64,000 bases of DNA from positions 4,898,001 through 4,962,000 of the forward strand of contig NZ_CAXUQL020000001.1 of assembly GCF_964253035.1 (NCBI RefSeq). Reading direction: 5' to 3'. The DNA comes from Pseudorhodoferax sp032153935. Its GTDB lineage: Bacteria > Pseudomonadota > Gammaproteobacteria > Burkholderiales > Burkholderiaceae_C. The position numbers and the translations under genes were made by a program. Of this stretch, positions 45,601-53,737 are shown piece by piece; positions within the stretch are counted from its first letter, which is position 1; every line of letters starts with the position of its first letter. The notes under the pieces are model-generated. The model saw only the letters and a program-made list of their open reading frames with translations. It did not search any database and was not told the DNA's origin.

Positions 45601-47139
45601 CTAACCCTGCGCGGCGACGCGCTCGGCCTTGCTGTGCAGCTTGTTCAGCGCCGACAGGTAGGCCTTGGCCGATGCCACCACGATGTCGGGATCGGCGCCC
45701 ACGCCGTTGACCACGCGGCCGCTGTTCTGCAGCCGCACCGTGACCTCGCCCTGGCTCTCGGTCGAGCCGCTGATGGCGTTGACCGAGTACAGCACCATCT
45801 CGGCGCCGCTCTTCACAATCGACTCGATGGCCTTCAGCGAGGCGTCGACAGGGCCGTTGCCGTCGGAAGCACCGCGCACCTCCTGGCCCTGGGCCGTGAA
45901 CACCACCTCGGCCTGCGGCCGCTCGCCGGTCTCGCTGTGCTGCTTGAGCGAGACGAAGGCGTACTGCTCCTGCTCGTGCGCCACGCTCTCTTCGCTGACG
46001 AGGGCCAGGATGTCCTCGTCGAAGATGTCGCTCTTGCGGTCGGCCAGATCCTTGAAGCGCGCGAATGCGGCGTTGATGTCGGACTCGCTCTCCATCTGCA
46101 CGCCCAGGTCCTGCAGGCGCTGCTTGAAGGCGTTGCGGCCCGACAGCTTGCCCAGCACGATCTTGTTGGCGCTCCAGCCAACGTCCTCGGCCCGCATGAT
46201 CTCGTAGGTGTCGCGCGCCTTGAGCACGCCATCCTGGTGGATGCCCGAGGCATGGGCGAAGGCGTTGGCGCCGACCACGGCCTTGTTGGGCTGCACCACG
46301 AAACCCGTGGTCTGGCTGACCATGCGGCTGGCCGGCACGATGTGCTCGGTGGCGATGTTCACGTCCAGGCCGAAGTAGTCGCGGCGGGTCTTCACGGCCA
46401 TCACGATCTCTTCGAGCGAGCAGTTGCCGGCGCGCTCGCCCAGGCCGTTGATGGTGCACTCGACCTGGCGCGCGCCGCCGATCTTCACGCCGGCCAGCGA
46501 GTTGGCCACCGCCATGCCCAGGTCGTTGTGGCAGTGCACGGACCAGACGGCCTTGTCGCTGTTCGGGATGCGCTGGCGCAGGTTCAGGATGAAGTTGCCG
46601 TACAGCTCGGGGATCGCGTAGCCCACGGTGTCGGGCACGTTGATCGTCGTCGCGCCTTCCTTGATCACTTCTTCGATCACGCGGCACAGGAAGTCGGGAT
46701 CGCTGCGGTAGCCATCCTCGGGACTGAACTCGATGTCGCCGACCAGGTTGCGTGCGAAGCGCACCGACTGACGCGCCTGCTCGAACACCTGGTCGGGTGT
46801 CATGCGCAGTTTCTTCTCCATGTGCAGCGCCGAGGTCGCGATGAACACGTGGATGCGCGCACGGGCCGCATCCTTGAGCGCCTCGGCCGAGCGCGCGATG
46901 TCCCGGTCGTTGGCGCGCGACAGCGAGCAGATGGTCGACTCGCGCACGGCACGCGCGATCGCCTGCACGCACTCGAAGTCCCCGTTGGAACTGGCCGCGA
47001 AACCGGCCTCGATCACGTCGACCTTGAGCCGTTCGAGCTGGCGTGCGATGCGCAGCTTCTCGTCGCGCGTCATCGAGGCGCCCGGCGATTGCTCGCCGTC
47101 GCGCAAGGTGGTGTCGAAAATGATCAGTTGGTCGCTCAT
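45601..47139 (-). CDS. leuA: 2-Isopropylmalate synthase, long LeuA type 1
   Basis: A 512-residue enzyme that condenses acetyl-CoA with 2-oxoisovalerate, first step of leucine synthesis. It has IIFDTTLRDGEQSPG at the start, VHCHNDLGMAVANS with the metal His pair, HASGIHQDG, and the C-terminal regulatory domain (residues about 400-512, VASAKAYLSALNKL), which binds leucine as feedback inhibitor. It follows the second synthase gene by 30 bp, so the two are likely in one operon driven from the attenuator upstream. Confidence 0.94.
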   Translation of the reverse strand: MSDQLIIFDTTLRDGEQSPGASMTRDEKLRIARQLERLKVDVIEAGFAASSNGDFECVQAIARAVRESTICSLSRANDRDIARSAEALKDAARARIHVFIATSALHMEKKLRMTPDQVFEQARQSVRFARNLVGDIEFSPEDGYRSDPDFLCRVIEEVIKEGATTINVPDTVGYAIPELYGNFILNLRQRIPNSDKAVWSVHCHNDLGMAVANSLAGVKIGGARQVECTINGLGERAGNCSLEEIVMAVKTRRDYFGLDVNIATEHIVPASRMVSQTTGFVVQPNKAVVGANAFAHASGIHQDGVLKARDTYEIMRAEDVGWSANKIVLGKLSGRNAFKQRLQDLGVQMESESDINAAFARFKDLADRKSDIFDEDILALVSEESVAHEQEQYAFVSLKQHSETGERPQAEVVFTAQGQEVRGASDGNGPVDASLKAIESIVKSGAEMVLYSVNAISGSTESQGEVTVRLQNSGRVVNGVGADPDIVVASAKAYLSALNKLHSKAERVAAQG

Positions 47140-47169
47140 CGTGGTCTCCTTGTCGTGCAGGTGCTGGGC

Positions 47170-48882
47170 TCAACGCGCAGCGGCGGCGTCAAGCTCCGCA
47201 GCCACATTGTCCTCGCCGCGCGTGCCGCGCTGCAGTCCGGACACGATGGCCTTGAGCGAGGCCGACACGATGTTCGAGTCGATGCCCACGCCGAACAGCG
47301 TGCGGCCGTCATCCACGCGCAACTCGAGGTAAGCCACGGCCTTGGCGTTGGCGCCGGCACCGATGGCGTGCTCGTGGTAGTCCATCACGCGCACACCGCG
47401 GCCCGTGGCCTGTTGCAGGCCGTCGACGAAGGCATCGATGGGGCCGGTGCCGCGGCCCTGGATTTGCACCGGCTTGCCGGCAAAGACCAGGTCGGCCGAG
47501 AGCTCGACCTCGGTGGCATCACCGGCGCCACGCCGCTCGGTGAGGCGGTGCTGGGGCGCCGCCACGTCGTGCAGGCCGTATTCCTTCTCGAACAGGGTCC
47601 AGAGGTCGTGCGCCGTGAGTTCCTTGCCCTCGGCATCCATGACGCCCTGCACCACCTGGCTGAATTCGATCTGCAAACGGCGCGGCAATTCCAGGCCAAA
47701 CTCGCTCTCGAGCAGGTAGGAGATGCCACCCTTGCCGGACTGGCTGTTCACGCGGATCACGGCCTCGTAGGTGCGGCCGAGATCCTTGGGATCGATGGGC
47801 AGGTAGGGGACGTTCCAGATGTCGCCCTCCTTGCGCGCCGAGAAGACCTTCTTGATCGCGTCCTGGTGCGAGCCCGAGAACGAGGTGTAGACCAGGTCGC
47901 CGACGTACGGGTGGCGCGGGTGCACGGGCAACTGGTTGCAGTGCTCGACCACCCGGCGGATCTCGTCGATCTCGGAGAAGTCCAGGCCCGGCGACACGCC
48001 CTGCGTGTAGAGGTTCAGCGCGACGTTGACCACGTCGAGGTTGCCCGTGCGTTCGCCGTTGCCGAACAAACAGCCTTCGAGGCGGTCGGCGCCGGCCATC
48101 ACGGCGAATTCAGCGGCGGCTGTGCCTGTACCGCGGTCGTTGTGCGGGTGCACGGACAGAACGATGGCATCGCGGCGCGCAAGATTGCGGTGCATCCACT
48201 CGATCATGTCCGCGAAGATGTTGGGCGTGGAGTGCTCCACCGTGGACGGCAGGTTGATGATGCACTTGCGCTCGGGCGTGGGCTGCCAGACGGCGGTTAC
48301 CGCATCGACGACACGCTTGGAGAAGGCCAGCTCGGTGCCGGAGAACATCTCGGGCGAGTACTGGAAGGTCCACCGGGTCTCGGGCTGGCGCGCGGCGAGG
48401 TCCTGGAACATGCGGGCCTGCGCGGTGGCCAGTTCGACGATGCCGTCCTCGTCCATGCCCAGCACCACGCGGCGCATGATGGGCGCGCAGGCGTTGTACA
48501 GGTGCACGATGGCGCGCTTGGCGCCCTGCAGCGACTCGAAGGTGCGCTCGATGAGGTGCTCGCGCGCCTGGGTCAGCACCTGGATCGTGACGTCCTCGGG
48601 GATCAGGTCTTCCTCGATGAGCTTGCGCACGAAGTCGAACTCGGTCTGCGATGCCGAGGGAAAGCCCACCTCGATCTCCTTGAAGCCGATCTTGACCAGC
48701 GCCTGGAACATCTGCAGCTTGCGCGCGCCGTCCATGGGCTCGATCAGCGCCTGGTTGCCGTCGCGCAGGTCGGTGGAGAGCCAGATGGGGGCTTGCATGA
48801 TCTGGGCGTCGGGCCAGGTGCGGTCCGTCAGGCGCACCGGTTGAAAGGCGGCGTACTTGCTGGCGGGGTTCTTCAACATCAT
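47170..48882 (-). CDS. leuA: 2-Isopropylmalate synthase, LeuA type 2
   Basis: The 570-residue protein is of the other LeuA class, found in actinobacteria and many proteobacteria: APIWLSTDLRDGNQALIEPM near 31, VHPHNDRGTGTAAAEFA with metal His, SGSHQDAIKK, and a C-terminal domain after about 440 with RGTGPIDAFVDGL. It should do the same reaction as the downstream LeuA but with different feedback control. It starts 48 bp after the attenuator terminator, whose leader lies at 48983-49036. Two dissimilar synthases side by side are noted in the findings. Confidence 0.93.
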   Translation of the reverse strand: MMLKNPASKYAAFQPVRLTDRTWPDAQIMQAPIWLSTDLRDGNQALIEPMDGARKLQMFQALVKIGFKEIEVGFPSASQTEFDFVRKLIEEDLIPEDVTIQVLTQAREHLIERTFESLQGAKRAIVHLYNACAPIMRRVVLGMDEDGIVELATAQARMFQDLAARQPETRWTFQYSPEMFSGTELAFSKRVVDAVTAVWQPTPERKCIINLPSTVEHSTPNIFADMIEWMHRNLARRDAIVLSVHPHNDRGTGTAAAEFAVMAGADRLEGCLFGNGERTGNLDVVNVALNLYTQGVSPGLDFSEIDEIRRVVEHCNQLPVHPRHPYVGDLVYTSFSGSHQDAIKKVFSARKEGDIWNVPYLPIDPKDLGRTYEAVIRVNSQSGKGGISYLLESEFGLELPRRLQIEFSQVVQGVMDAEGKELTAHDLWTLFEKEYGLHDVAAPQHRLTERRGAGDATEVELSADLVFAGKPVQIQGRGTGPIDAFVDGLQQATGRGVRVMDYHEHAIGAGANAKAVAYLELRVDDGRTLFGVGIDSNIVSASLKAIVSGLQRGTRGEDNVAAELDAAAAR

Positions 48883-48921
48883 GCGGATCCTCGAGAGTGG
48901 TCAAACAACACCAGCAAACCC

Positions 48922-48961
48922 AAAAAGAAAAACGGCCCGTTGCTGGTGCAAACGGGCCGTT
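48922..48961 (-). terminator. Attenuator terminator of the leucine synthase operon
   Basis: On the minus strand AACGGCCCGTT-TGCACCAGC-AACGGGCCGTT forms an 11-bp perfect stem with a 9-nt loop, followed by TTTCTTTTT (A-rich 48922-48930 on the plus strand). It begins 22 nt after the leader stop and ends 40 bp before the LeuA type 2 start. The leader also contains ACGGGC, complementary to GCCCGT of the terminator 5' arm, so an alternative antiterminator can form. Confidence 0.9.
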
Positions 48962-48982
48962 TCGACAAAAGTTGCGCGCGCG

Positions 48983-49036
48983 CTACCGTCTCCGCCCGTA
49001 GGGGTCGATTAGTAGGGCTAGCACGAAATTTTGCAT
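48983..49036 (-). CDS. leuL: Leucine leader peptide of the attenuator (17 aa)
   Basis: A 17-residue frame MQNFVLALLIDPYGRRR. Leu6, Leu8 and Leu9 are all encoded by CTA, which is a rare leucine codon in this high-GC sequence. When leucyl-tRNA is scarce a ribosome would pause there, leaving codons 13-15 (TAC GGG CGG, containing ACGGGC) free to pair with GCCCGT of the terminator 5' arm, so the synthase genes are read. When leucine is ample the ribosome covers ACGGGC and the terminator forms. There is no ribosome-binding site, and a promoter ends only about 10 nt upstream, so translation may be leaderless. Confidence 0.85.
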   Translation of the reverse strand: MQNFVLALLIDPYGRRR

Positions 49037-49046
49037 GGCGCGGACT

Positions 49047-49075
49047 CTAGCACAGATGCGTGAGGCACCCTGCAA
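49047..49075 (-). promoter_or_regulatory. Candidate promoter of the leucine leader
   Basis: On the minus strand TTGCAG (49075-49070) and TGCTAG (49052-49047) are separated by 17 bp and resemble a sigma70 promoter, though the -10 box is a weak match. Transcription would start very near the leader ATG at 49036. It lies between the pssA stop at 49085 and the leader. Confidence 0.4.
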
Positions 49076-49084
49076 ACAGCTGTC

Positions 49085-49900
49085 TCATTTGTGCAGCCCG
49101 CGCTCGTCCGGCTCGTCGGTCGAGGTGCTGATCACGCTGGTCTGCTGTCCCTTGGTCTTGCGCCAGGCGTAGACCGCATAGCCGCTGAATCCATAGACCA
49201 CGAACAGCCCGAACATGACGATGGGCGGGTGGATGTTGACGATGGCGATGCCCAGCGCGATCAGCACGATCACGACGAAGGGCACGCTCTTCTTCATCTG
49301 CACATCCTTGAAGCTGTAGAACGGCACGTTGGTCACCATGGTGAGCCCCGCGTACAGCGCCAGACCGAACATGGGCCATGTGACATCGTTGCGGTCCACC
49401 TCCAGCTCGGTCATGAGCCAGATGAAGCCAGTCACCAAGGCCGCCGCAGCCGGTGACGGCAAGCCCTGGAACCAGCGCTTGTCGACAACCGCCGTGTTCA
49501 CGTTGAAGCGCGCCAGCCGCAGCGCGGCGCACGCGCAGTAGACGAAGGCGGCGATCCAGCCCCAACGCCCGGCCCCGCGCAGCGTCCACTCGTAGGCGAT
49601 CAGGGCCGGCGCGGCACCGAAGGAGACCATGTCGGACAGCGAGTCCATCTGCTCGCCGAACGCGCTCTGCGTGTTCGTCATGCGGGCAACACGCCCGTCC
49701 AGGCTGTCCAGCACCATGGCGCAGAAGACCCCCACGGCGGCCAGGTCGAACCGGTTGTTCATGGCCATCACGACCGCATAGAAGCCGCCGAACAGTGCCG
49801 CCAATGTGAACAGATTGGGCAGGACGTAGATGCCCTTGCGGCGCTTGCGCGGCACGGGCTCGTCCACGAGCATCAGGTCGGAATCGTTTCCATCATGCAT
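49085..49900 (-). CDS. pssA: CDP-diacylglycerol-serine O-phosphatidyltransferase
   Basis: A 271-residue inner-membrane protein of the CDP-alcohol phosphatidyltransferase family making phosphatidylserine. The family motif is perfect: Asp68-Gly69, Ala72-Arg73, Gly82, Asp86, Asp90 (in DGRVARM ... GEQMDSLSD). About eight helices follow. The ATG at 49900 (MHDGNDSD) is chosen; the frame runs 13 codons further up. It lies between ilvC and the leu operon, with a terminator before it, and the usual companion psd is not in this interval. Confidence 0.94.
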   Translation of the reverse strand: MHDGNDSDLMLVDEPVPRKRRKGIYVLPNLFTLAALFGGFYAVVMAMNNRFDLAAVGVFCAMVLDSLDGRVARMTNTQSAFGEQMDSLSDMVSFGAAPALIAYEWTLRGAGRWGWIAAFVYCACAALRLARFNVNTAVVDKRWFQGLPSPAAAALVTGFIWLMTELEVDRNDVTWPMFGLALYAGLTMVTNVPFYSFKDVQMKKSVPFVVIVLIALGIAIVNIHPPIVMFGLFVVYGFSGYAVYAWRKTKGQQTSVISTSTDEPDERGLHK

Positions 49901-49928
49901 GGGACAAGTGTAGTGGAGGGGCCCATTG

Positions 49929-49951
49929 AAAAAGGCCACCGAAGTGGCCTT
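49929..49951 (-). terminator. Rho-independent terminator downstream of ilvC
   Basis: On the minus strand AAGGCCAC-TTCG-GTGGCC-TTTTT: a 6-bp GC stem (GGCCAC/GTGGCC) with a stable UUCG tetraloop and five T. It lies 25 bp after the ilvC stop and ends 28 bp before the pssA start. Confidence 0.9.
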
Positions 49952-49975
49952 GCGGAGGTACCGGGAAACCGGTGA

Positions 49976-50992
49976 TCAGTTGCGGGTCTGGTCGACCAGC
50001 TTGTTCTTCTTGATCCAGGGCATCATGGCGCGCAGCTGCTCGCCCACCACTTCGATCTGGTGCTCGGCGTTCAGGCGGCGGCGGCTGATCAGCGCGGGCT
50101 GGCCGGCGGCGGCTTCGAGCACGAAGCTCTTGGCGTACTCGCCGGTCTGGATGTCCTTCAGCACCTGCTTCATGACCTTCTTGGTTTCGTCGGTCACGAT
50201 GCGCGGGCCCGTCACGTACTCGCCGTACTCGGCGTTGTTCGAGATCGAGTAGTTCATGTTGGCGATGCCGCCTTCGTAGATCAGGTCCACGATGAGCTTG
50301 AGCTCGTGCAGGCACTCGAAGTAGGCCATCTCGGGCGCATAGCCGGCTTCCACCAGCGTCTCGAAGCCGGCCTTGATCAGCTCGACGGTGCCGCCGCACA
50401 GAACGGCTTGCTCGCCGAACAGGTCGGTCTCGGTTTCTTCGCGGAAGTTGGTCTCGATGATGCCGGCACGGCCGCCGCCGTTGGCCATGGCGTAGGACAG
50501 GGCCAGGTCGCGCGCCTTGCCCGACTTGTCCTGGTGCACCGCCACGAGGTGGGGCACGCCGCCACCCTGGGTGTAGGTGCCGCGCACGGTGTGGCCGGGG
50601 GCCTTGGGCGCGACCATCCAGACGTCCAGGTCGGCGCGCGGCTGCACGAAGCCGTAGTGCACGTTGAAGCCGTGGGCGAACACCAGCGAGGCGCCCTGCT
50701 TGATGTTGGGTGCCACGTCGTTCTTGTAGACCTGGGCGATCTGCTCGTCAGGCAGCAGGATCATGACGACGTCGGCGGCCTTGACGGCTTCGGCGACTTC
50801 GGCGACCTGCAGACCGGCCTTCTCGACCTTGCTCCACGATGCGCCGCCCTTGCGCAGGCCGACCAGCACCTTGACGCCGCTGTCGTTCAGGTTCTGCGCG
50901 TGCGCATGGCCCTGGCTGCCATAGCCGATGATGGTGACGGTCTTGCCCTTGATCAGGGAGAGGTCACAGTCCTTGTCGTAGAAAACCTTCAT
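49976..50992 (-). CDS. ilvC: Ketol-acid reductoisomerase
   Basis: The 338-residue class I KARI of valine and isoleucine synthesis. Features: N-terminal NADPH loop IIGYGSQGHAHAQNLNDSG, HGFNVHYGFVQPRAD, APKAPGHTVRG, VHQDKSGKA, and the C-terminal knotted domain with ETFREETETDLFGEQ-like NFREETETDLFGEQAVLCGG and ECLHELKLIVDLIYEGG. Mg2+ ligands (Asp and Glu in ETDLFGE and CLHE) are present. The ATG at 50992 follows the ilvN stop by 102 bp. Confidence 0.97.
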   Translation of the reverse strand: MKVFYDKDCDLSLIKGKTVTIIGYGSQGHAHAQNLNDSGVKVLVGLRKGGASWSKVEKAGLQVAEVAEAVKAADVVMILLPDEQIAQVYKNDVAPNIKQGASLVFAHGFNVHYGFVQPRADLDVWMVAPKAPGHTVRGTYTQGGGVPHLVAVHQDKSGKARDLALSYAMANGGGRAGIIETNFREETETDLFGEQAVLCGGTVELIKAGFETLVEAGYAPEMAYFECLHELKLIVDLIYEGGIANMNYSISNNAEYGEYVTGPRIVTDETKKVMKQVLKDIQTGEYAKSFVLEAAAGQPALISRRRLNAEHQIEVVGEQLRAMMPWIKKNKLVDQTRN

Positions 50993-51094
50993 TGTCTTGC
51001 TCCAAATGGTTCAGGCGAATTGCCGACGGCAGCCTCGCAAATCGTCGATCCGCCGCGCCGAGCCTGCCAGCACGCGCGCGCGGATGCTTGGTAC

Positions 51095-51586
51095 TCACAC
51101 GCGCAGGATGCGCTCGCCGCGGCCGATGCCGCTGGATCCCGTGCGCACGGTTTCCAGGATCGCGCTGCGCTCAATGGCTTCGAGGAAGGCGTCGTTCTTG
51201 CCCTGGTCACCCGTGAGTTCGATGGTGTAGCTCTTCTCGGTCACGTCGATGATGCGGCCGCGGAAGATGTCGGCCATGCGCTTCATCTCCTCGCGTTCCT
51301 TGCCCACCGCGCGCACCTTGACCATCATGAGCTCGCGCTCGGTGTAGGCGCCTTCGGTCAGGTCGACCACCTTGACGACTTCGATGAGCCGGTTCAGGTG
51401 CTTGGTGATCTGCTCGATCACGTCGTCCGAACCCGTGGTCTGGATCGTCATGCGCGACAGGCTCGGGTCCTCGGTCGGCGCGACGGTCAGCGATTCGATG
51501 TTGTAGCCGCGGGCCGAGAACAGGCCGACGACGCGGGAAAGTGCGCCGGCTTCGTTCTCCAGCAGCACTGCGATGATGTGTTTCAT
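51095..51586 (-). CDS. ilvN: Acetolactate synthase small regulatory subunit
   Basis: A 163-residue ACT-domain protein that enhances and feedback-inhibits acetolactate synthase. ACT domain at residues 3-78 (MKHIIAVLLENEAGALSRVVGLFSARGYNIESLTVA, in short LLENEAGALSRV and GYNIESL), with a C-terminal domain after 85 (VKVRAVGKEREEM). The ATG at 51586 has GAGGAA about 11 nt upstream. It lies between ilvB and ilvC. Confidence 0.96.
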   Translation of the reverse strand: MKHIIAVLLENEAGALSRVVGLFSARGYNIESLTVAPTEDPSLSRMTIQTTGSDDVIEQITKHLNRLIEVVKVVDLTEGAYTERELMMVKVRAVGKEREEMKRMADIFRGRIIDVTEKSYTIELTGDQGKNDAFLEAIERSAILETVRTGSSGIGRGERILRV

Positions 51587-51701
51587 GGATGCAGATTCCT
51601 CTTTTCGCCGCCCTCCCCCGCGCACGGTAATGCGCGGGCTCGGCGGGCAATAGATTCGTCGTTGAAAGAGCCCGGCCCAGGTGGGCCAGGCGGTGCGAGC
51701 G

Positions 51702-53489
51702 TTACAGGTCTTCGGAGCCCAGCAGCATCTCGGTGATGCCCTTGCCGGCCTGGACCATGGGGAACACGTTCTCCGTCGGGTCGGTCCGGAAGTCCATGAA
51801 CACCGTGCGGTCCTTGAGCTTGCGCGCCTCGCGCAGCGCCGGCTCCACGTCCTGCGGGCGCTCGATCAGCATGCCCACATGACCATAGGCCTCGGCCAGC
51901 TTCACGAAATTGGGCAGCGCGTCCATGTAGCTGCTGCTGTAGCGGCCGGCGTACTCGACCTCTTGCCACTGGCGCACCATGCCCAGGTAGCGGTTGTTGA
52001 GCGAGAGGATCTTGATCGGCGTGTTGTACTGCAGGCAGGTGGAGAGTTCCTGGATGCACATCTGCACCGAGCCCTCCCCCGTCACGCAGAACACCTCGGC
52101 CTCGGGCTTGGCGAGCTTGATGCCCATGGCGTAGGGGATGCCCACGCCCATGGTGCCCAGGCCACCGGAATTGATCCAGCGGCGCGGCTCGTCGAAGCGG
52201 TAGTACTGCGCGGCCCACATCTGATGCTGGCCGACGTCGGAGGTGACGTAGGTCTCCACGTCCTTGGTCATGTTCCACAGCGTCTCGATGACGTACTGCG
52301 GCTTGATCACGTCGCCCGCGCCACGGCTGTACTTGAGGCAGTCGCGCTTGCGCCAGACCTCGATCTGCTCCCACCAACCGGCCAAGGCGCCGCTGTCGGG
52401 CTTGGTGTCGGACTCGCGGATCATCGCGATCAGCTCGGTCAGCACGTCCTTCACATCGCCCACGATGGGGATGTCCACGCGCACGCGCTTGGAGATGCTC
52501 GACGGATCGATGTCGATGTGGATGATCTTGCGTTCGTTCTGCGCGAAGTGCTTGGGGTTGCCGATCACGCGGTCGTCGAAGCGCGCGCCCACGGCCAGCA
52601 GCACGTCGCAGTTCTGCATCGCGTTGTTGGCTTCCAGCGTGCCGTGCATGCCCAGCATGCCGAGGAACTTGCGGTCCGACGCCGGGTAGGCGCCCAAGCC
52701 CATCAACGTGTTCGTGACCGGGTAGCCCAGCATGTCGACCAGCGTGCGCAGCTCATTGGTCGCGTTGCTCAGCAGCACGCCGCCGCCGGTGTAGATGTAG
52801 GGGCGCTTGGCCGTCAGCAGAAGCTGCAGCGCCTTGCGGATCTGGCCGCCGTGGCCCTTGCGCACGGGGTTGTACGAGCGCATTTCCACCGTCTCGGGGT
52901 AGCCGCTGTACAGCGCCTTCTTGAACGAGACGTCCTTGGGGATGTCGACCACCACGGGGCCAGGCCGGCCGGTGCGCGCGATGTGGAAGGCCTTCTTGAC
53001 CGTCATGGCCAGGTCGCGCACGTCCTTGACCAGGAAGTTGTGCTTGACGATGGGCCGCGTGATGCCCACGGTGTCGCACTCCTGGAAGGCATCGAGGCCG
53101 ATCGCCGGCGTCGGGACCTGACCGGTGATGATCACCATCGGGATGCTGTCCATGTAGGCCGTGGCGATGCCGGTGATGGCATTGGTGACGCCAGGACCAG
53201 AGGTCACCAGTGCCACGCCCACGTCGCCAGTGGCGCGCGCATAGCCGTCGGCGGCGTGCACTGCGGCTTGCTCGTGGCGCACCAGCACATGCTGCATGGT
53301 GTCCTGCTTGTACAGCGCGTCGTAGATGTACAGCACCGCACCGCCAGGGTAGCCCCAGATGTGCTTGACGTTCTCGGCCTGCAAGGCCTTGACGAGGATC
53401 TCCGCGCCCATCAGCTCCTGGGGGCCGGTTTGCGAGAGGGGGGAGGATGCGGCAGCTGCCGACTTCAGTTCGGCTTTGGAGATTTCCAT
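51702..53489 (-). CDS. ilvB: Acetolactate synthase large catalytic subunit
   Basis: The 595-residue ThDP-dependent enzyme forms acetolactate from two pyruvate, or acetohydroxybutyrate from pyruvate plus 2-oxobutyrate. It has the ThDP-activating Glu in LVRHEQAAVHAADGYARATG (as RHEQAAVHAADGYAR), FAD domain LGMLGMHGTLEANNAM, and the ThDP-Mg motif GEGSVQMCIQEL with NNRYLGMV. The ATG at 53489 has AAAGG 6 nt upstream. It heads ilvB-ilvN-ilvC. Upstream gap to the sigma-factor gene is 248 bp. Confidence 0.97.
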   Translation of the reverse strand: MEISKAELKSAAAASSPLSQTGPQELMGAEILVKALQAENVKHIWGYPGGAVLYIYDALYKQDTMQHVLVRHEQAAVHAADGYARATGDVGVALVTSGPGVTNAITGIATAYMDSIPMVIITGQVPTPAIGLDAFQECDTVGITRPIVKHNFLVKDVRDLAMTVKKAFHIARTGRPGPVVVDIPKDVSFKKALYSGYPETVEMRSYNPVRKGHGGQIRKALQLLLTAKRPYIYTGGGVLLSNATNELRTLVDMLGYPVTNTLMGLGAYPASDRKFLGMLGMHGTLEANNAMQNCDVLLAVGARFDDRVIGNPKHFAQNERKIIHIDIDPSSISKRVRVDIPIVGDVKDVLTELIAMIRESDTKPDSGALAGWWEQIEVWRKRDCLKYSRGAGDVIKPQYVIETLWNMTKDVETYVTSDVGQHQMWAAQYYRFDEPRRWINSGGLGTMGVGIPYAMGIKLAKPEAEVFCVTGEGSVQMCIQELSTCLQYNTPIKILSLNNRYLGMVRQWQEVEYAGRYSSSYMDALPNFVKLAEAYGHVGMLIERPQDVEPALREARKLKDRTVFMDFRTDPTENVFPMVQAGKGITEMLLGSEDL

Positions 53490-53491
53490 GA

Positions 53492-53581
53492 TCAACCTTT
53501 GTGAATTTCTCTGACGAAATACCTTGGGTGCTCCTTCGCCCTCTCTTGTGAAGAGACGTTGGAACTTAAGGCCAGGACCAT
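53492..53581 (-). CDS. Possible 29-residue upstream ORF before ilvB
   Basis: A frame starting at an ATG at 53581 reads MVLALSSNVSSQ and ends with TGA 2 bp before the ilvB ATG, so it covers the ilvB ribosome-binding site. It begins Val-Leu-Ala-Leu, and the second Leu is a rare TTA codon, like the leucine leader elsewhere in the window. No terminator hairpin with a T-run is seen between it and ilvB, so attenuation is not demonstrated. It may be chance. Confidence 0.2.
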   Translation of the reverse strand: MVLALSSNVSSQERAKEHPRYFVREIHKG

Positions 53582-53737
53582 GGGCGAGATGCTTGCAGCG
53601 CCGGATCGTGACCCGTTTGCTTTTTTGACGAGCGCCGGGATTATCAACGATTTTTTGCGCCTTCTTGCATCGATGCCATAATCTTTGGCTTTCCTCGCGG
53701 CCCCATCGCGAGTGCGCGAACCCCCACAACAGCCGTC

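Noticed and set aside
48905..48916. Sequence complementary to the loop of the leucine attenuator
   Set aside because: CACCAGCAA in the loop could pair with a downstream GCTGGTG, but this lies after the T-run, so it would not affect termination in the usual scheme.
45580..49050. An open frame of more than 1,100 codons on the plus strand
   Set aside because: It is antisense to both leucine synthase genes, which have clear family motifs. Long open antisense frames are expected in GC-rich coding DNA.
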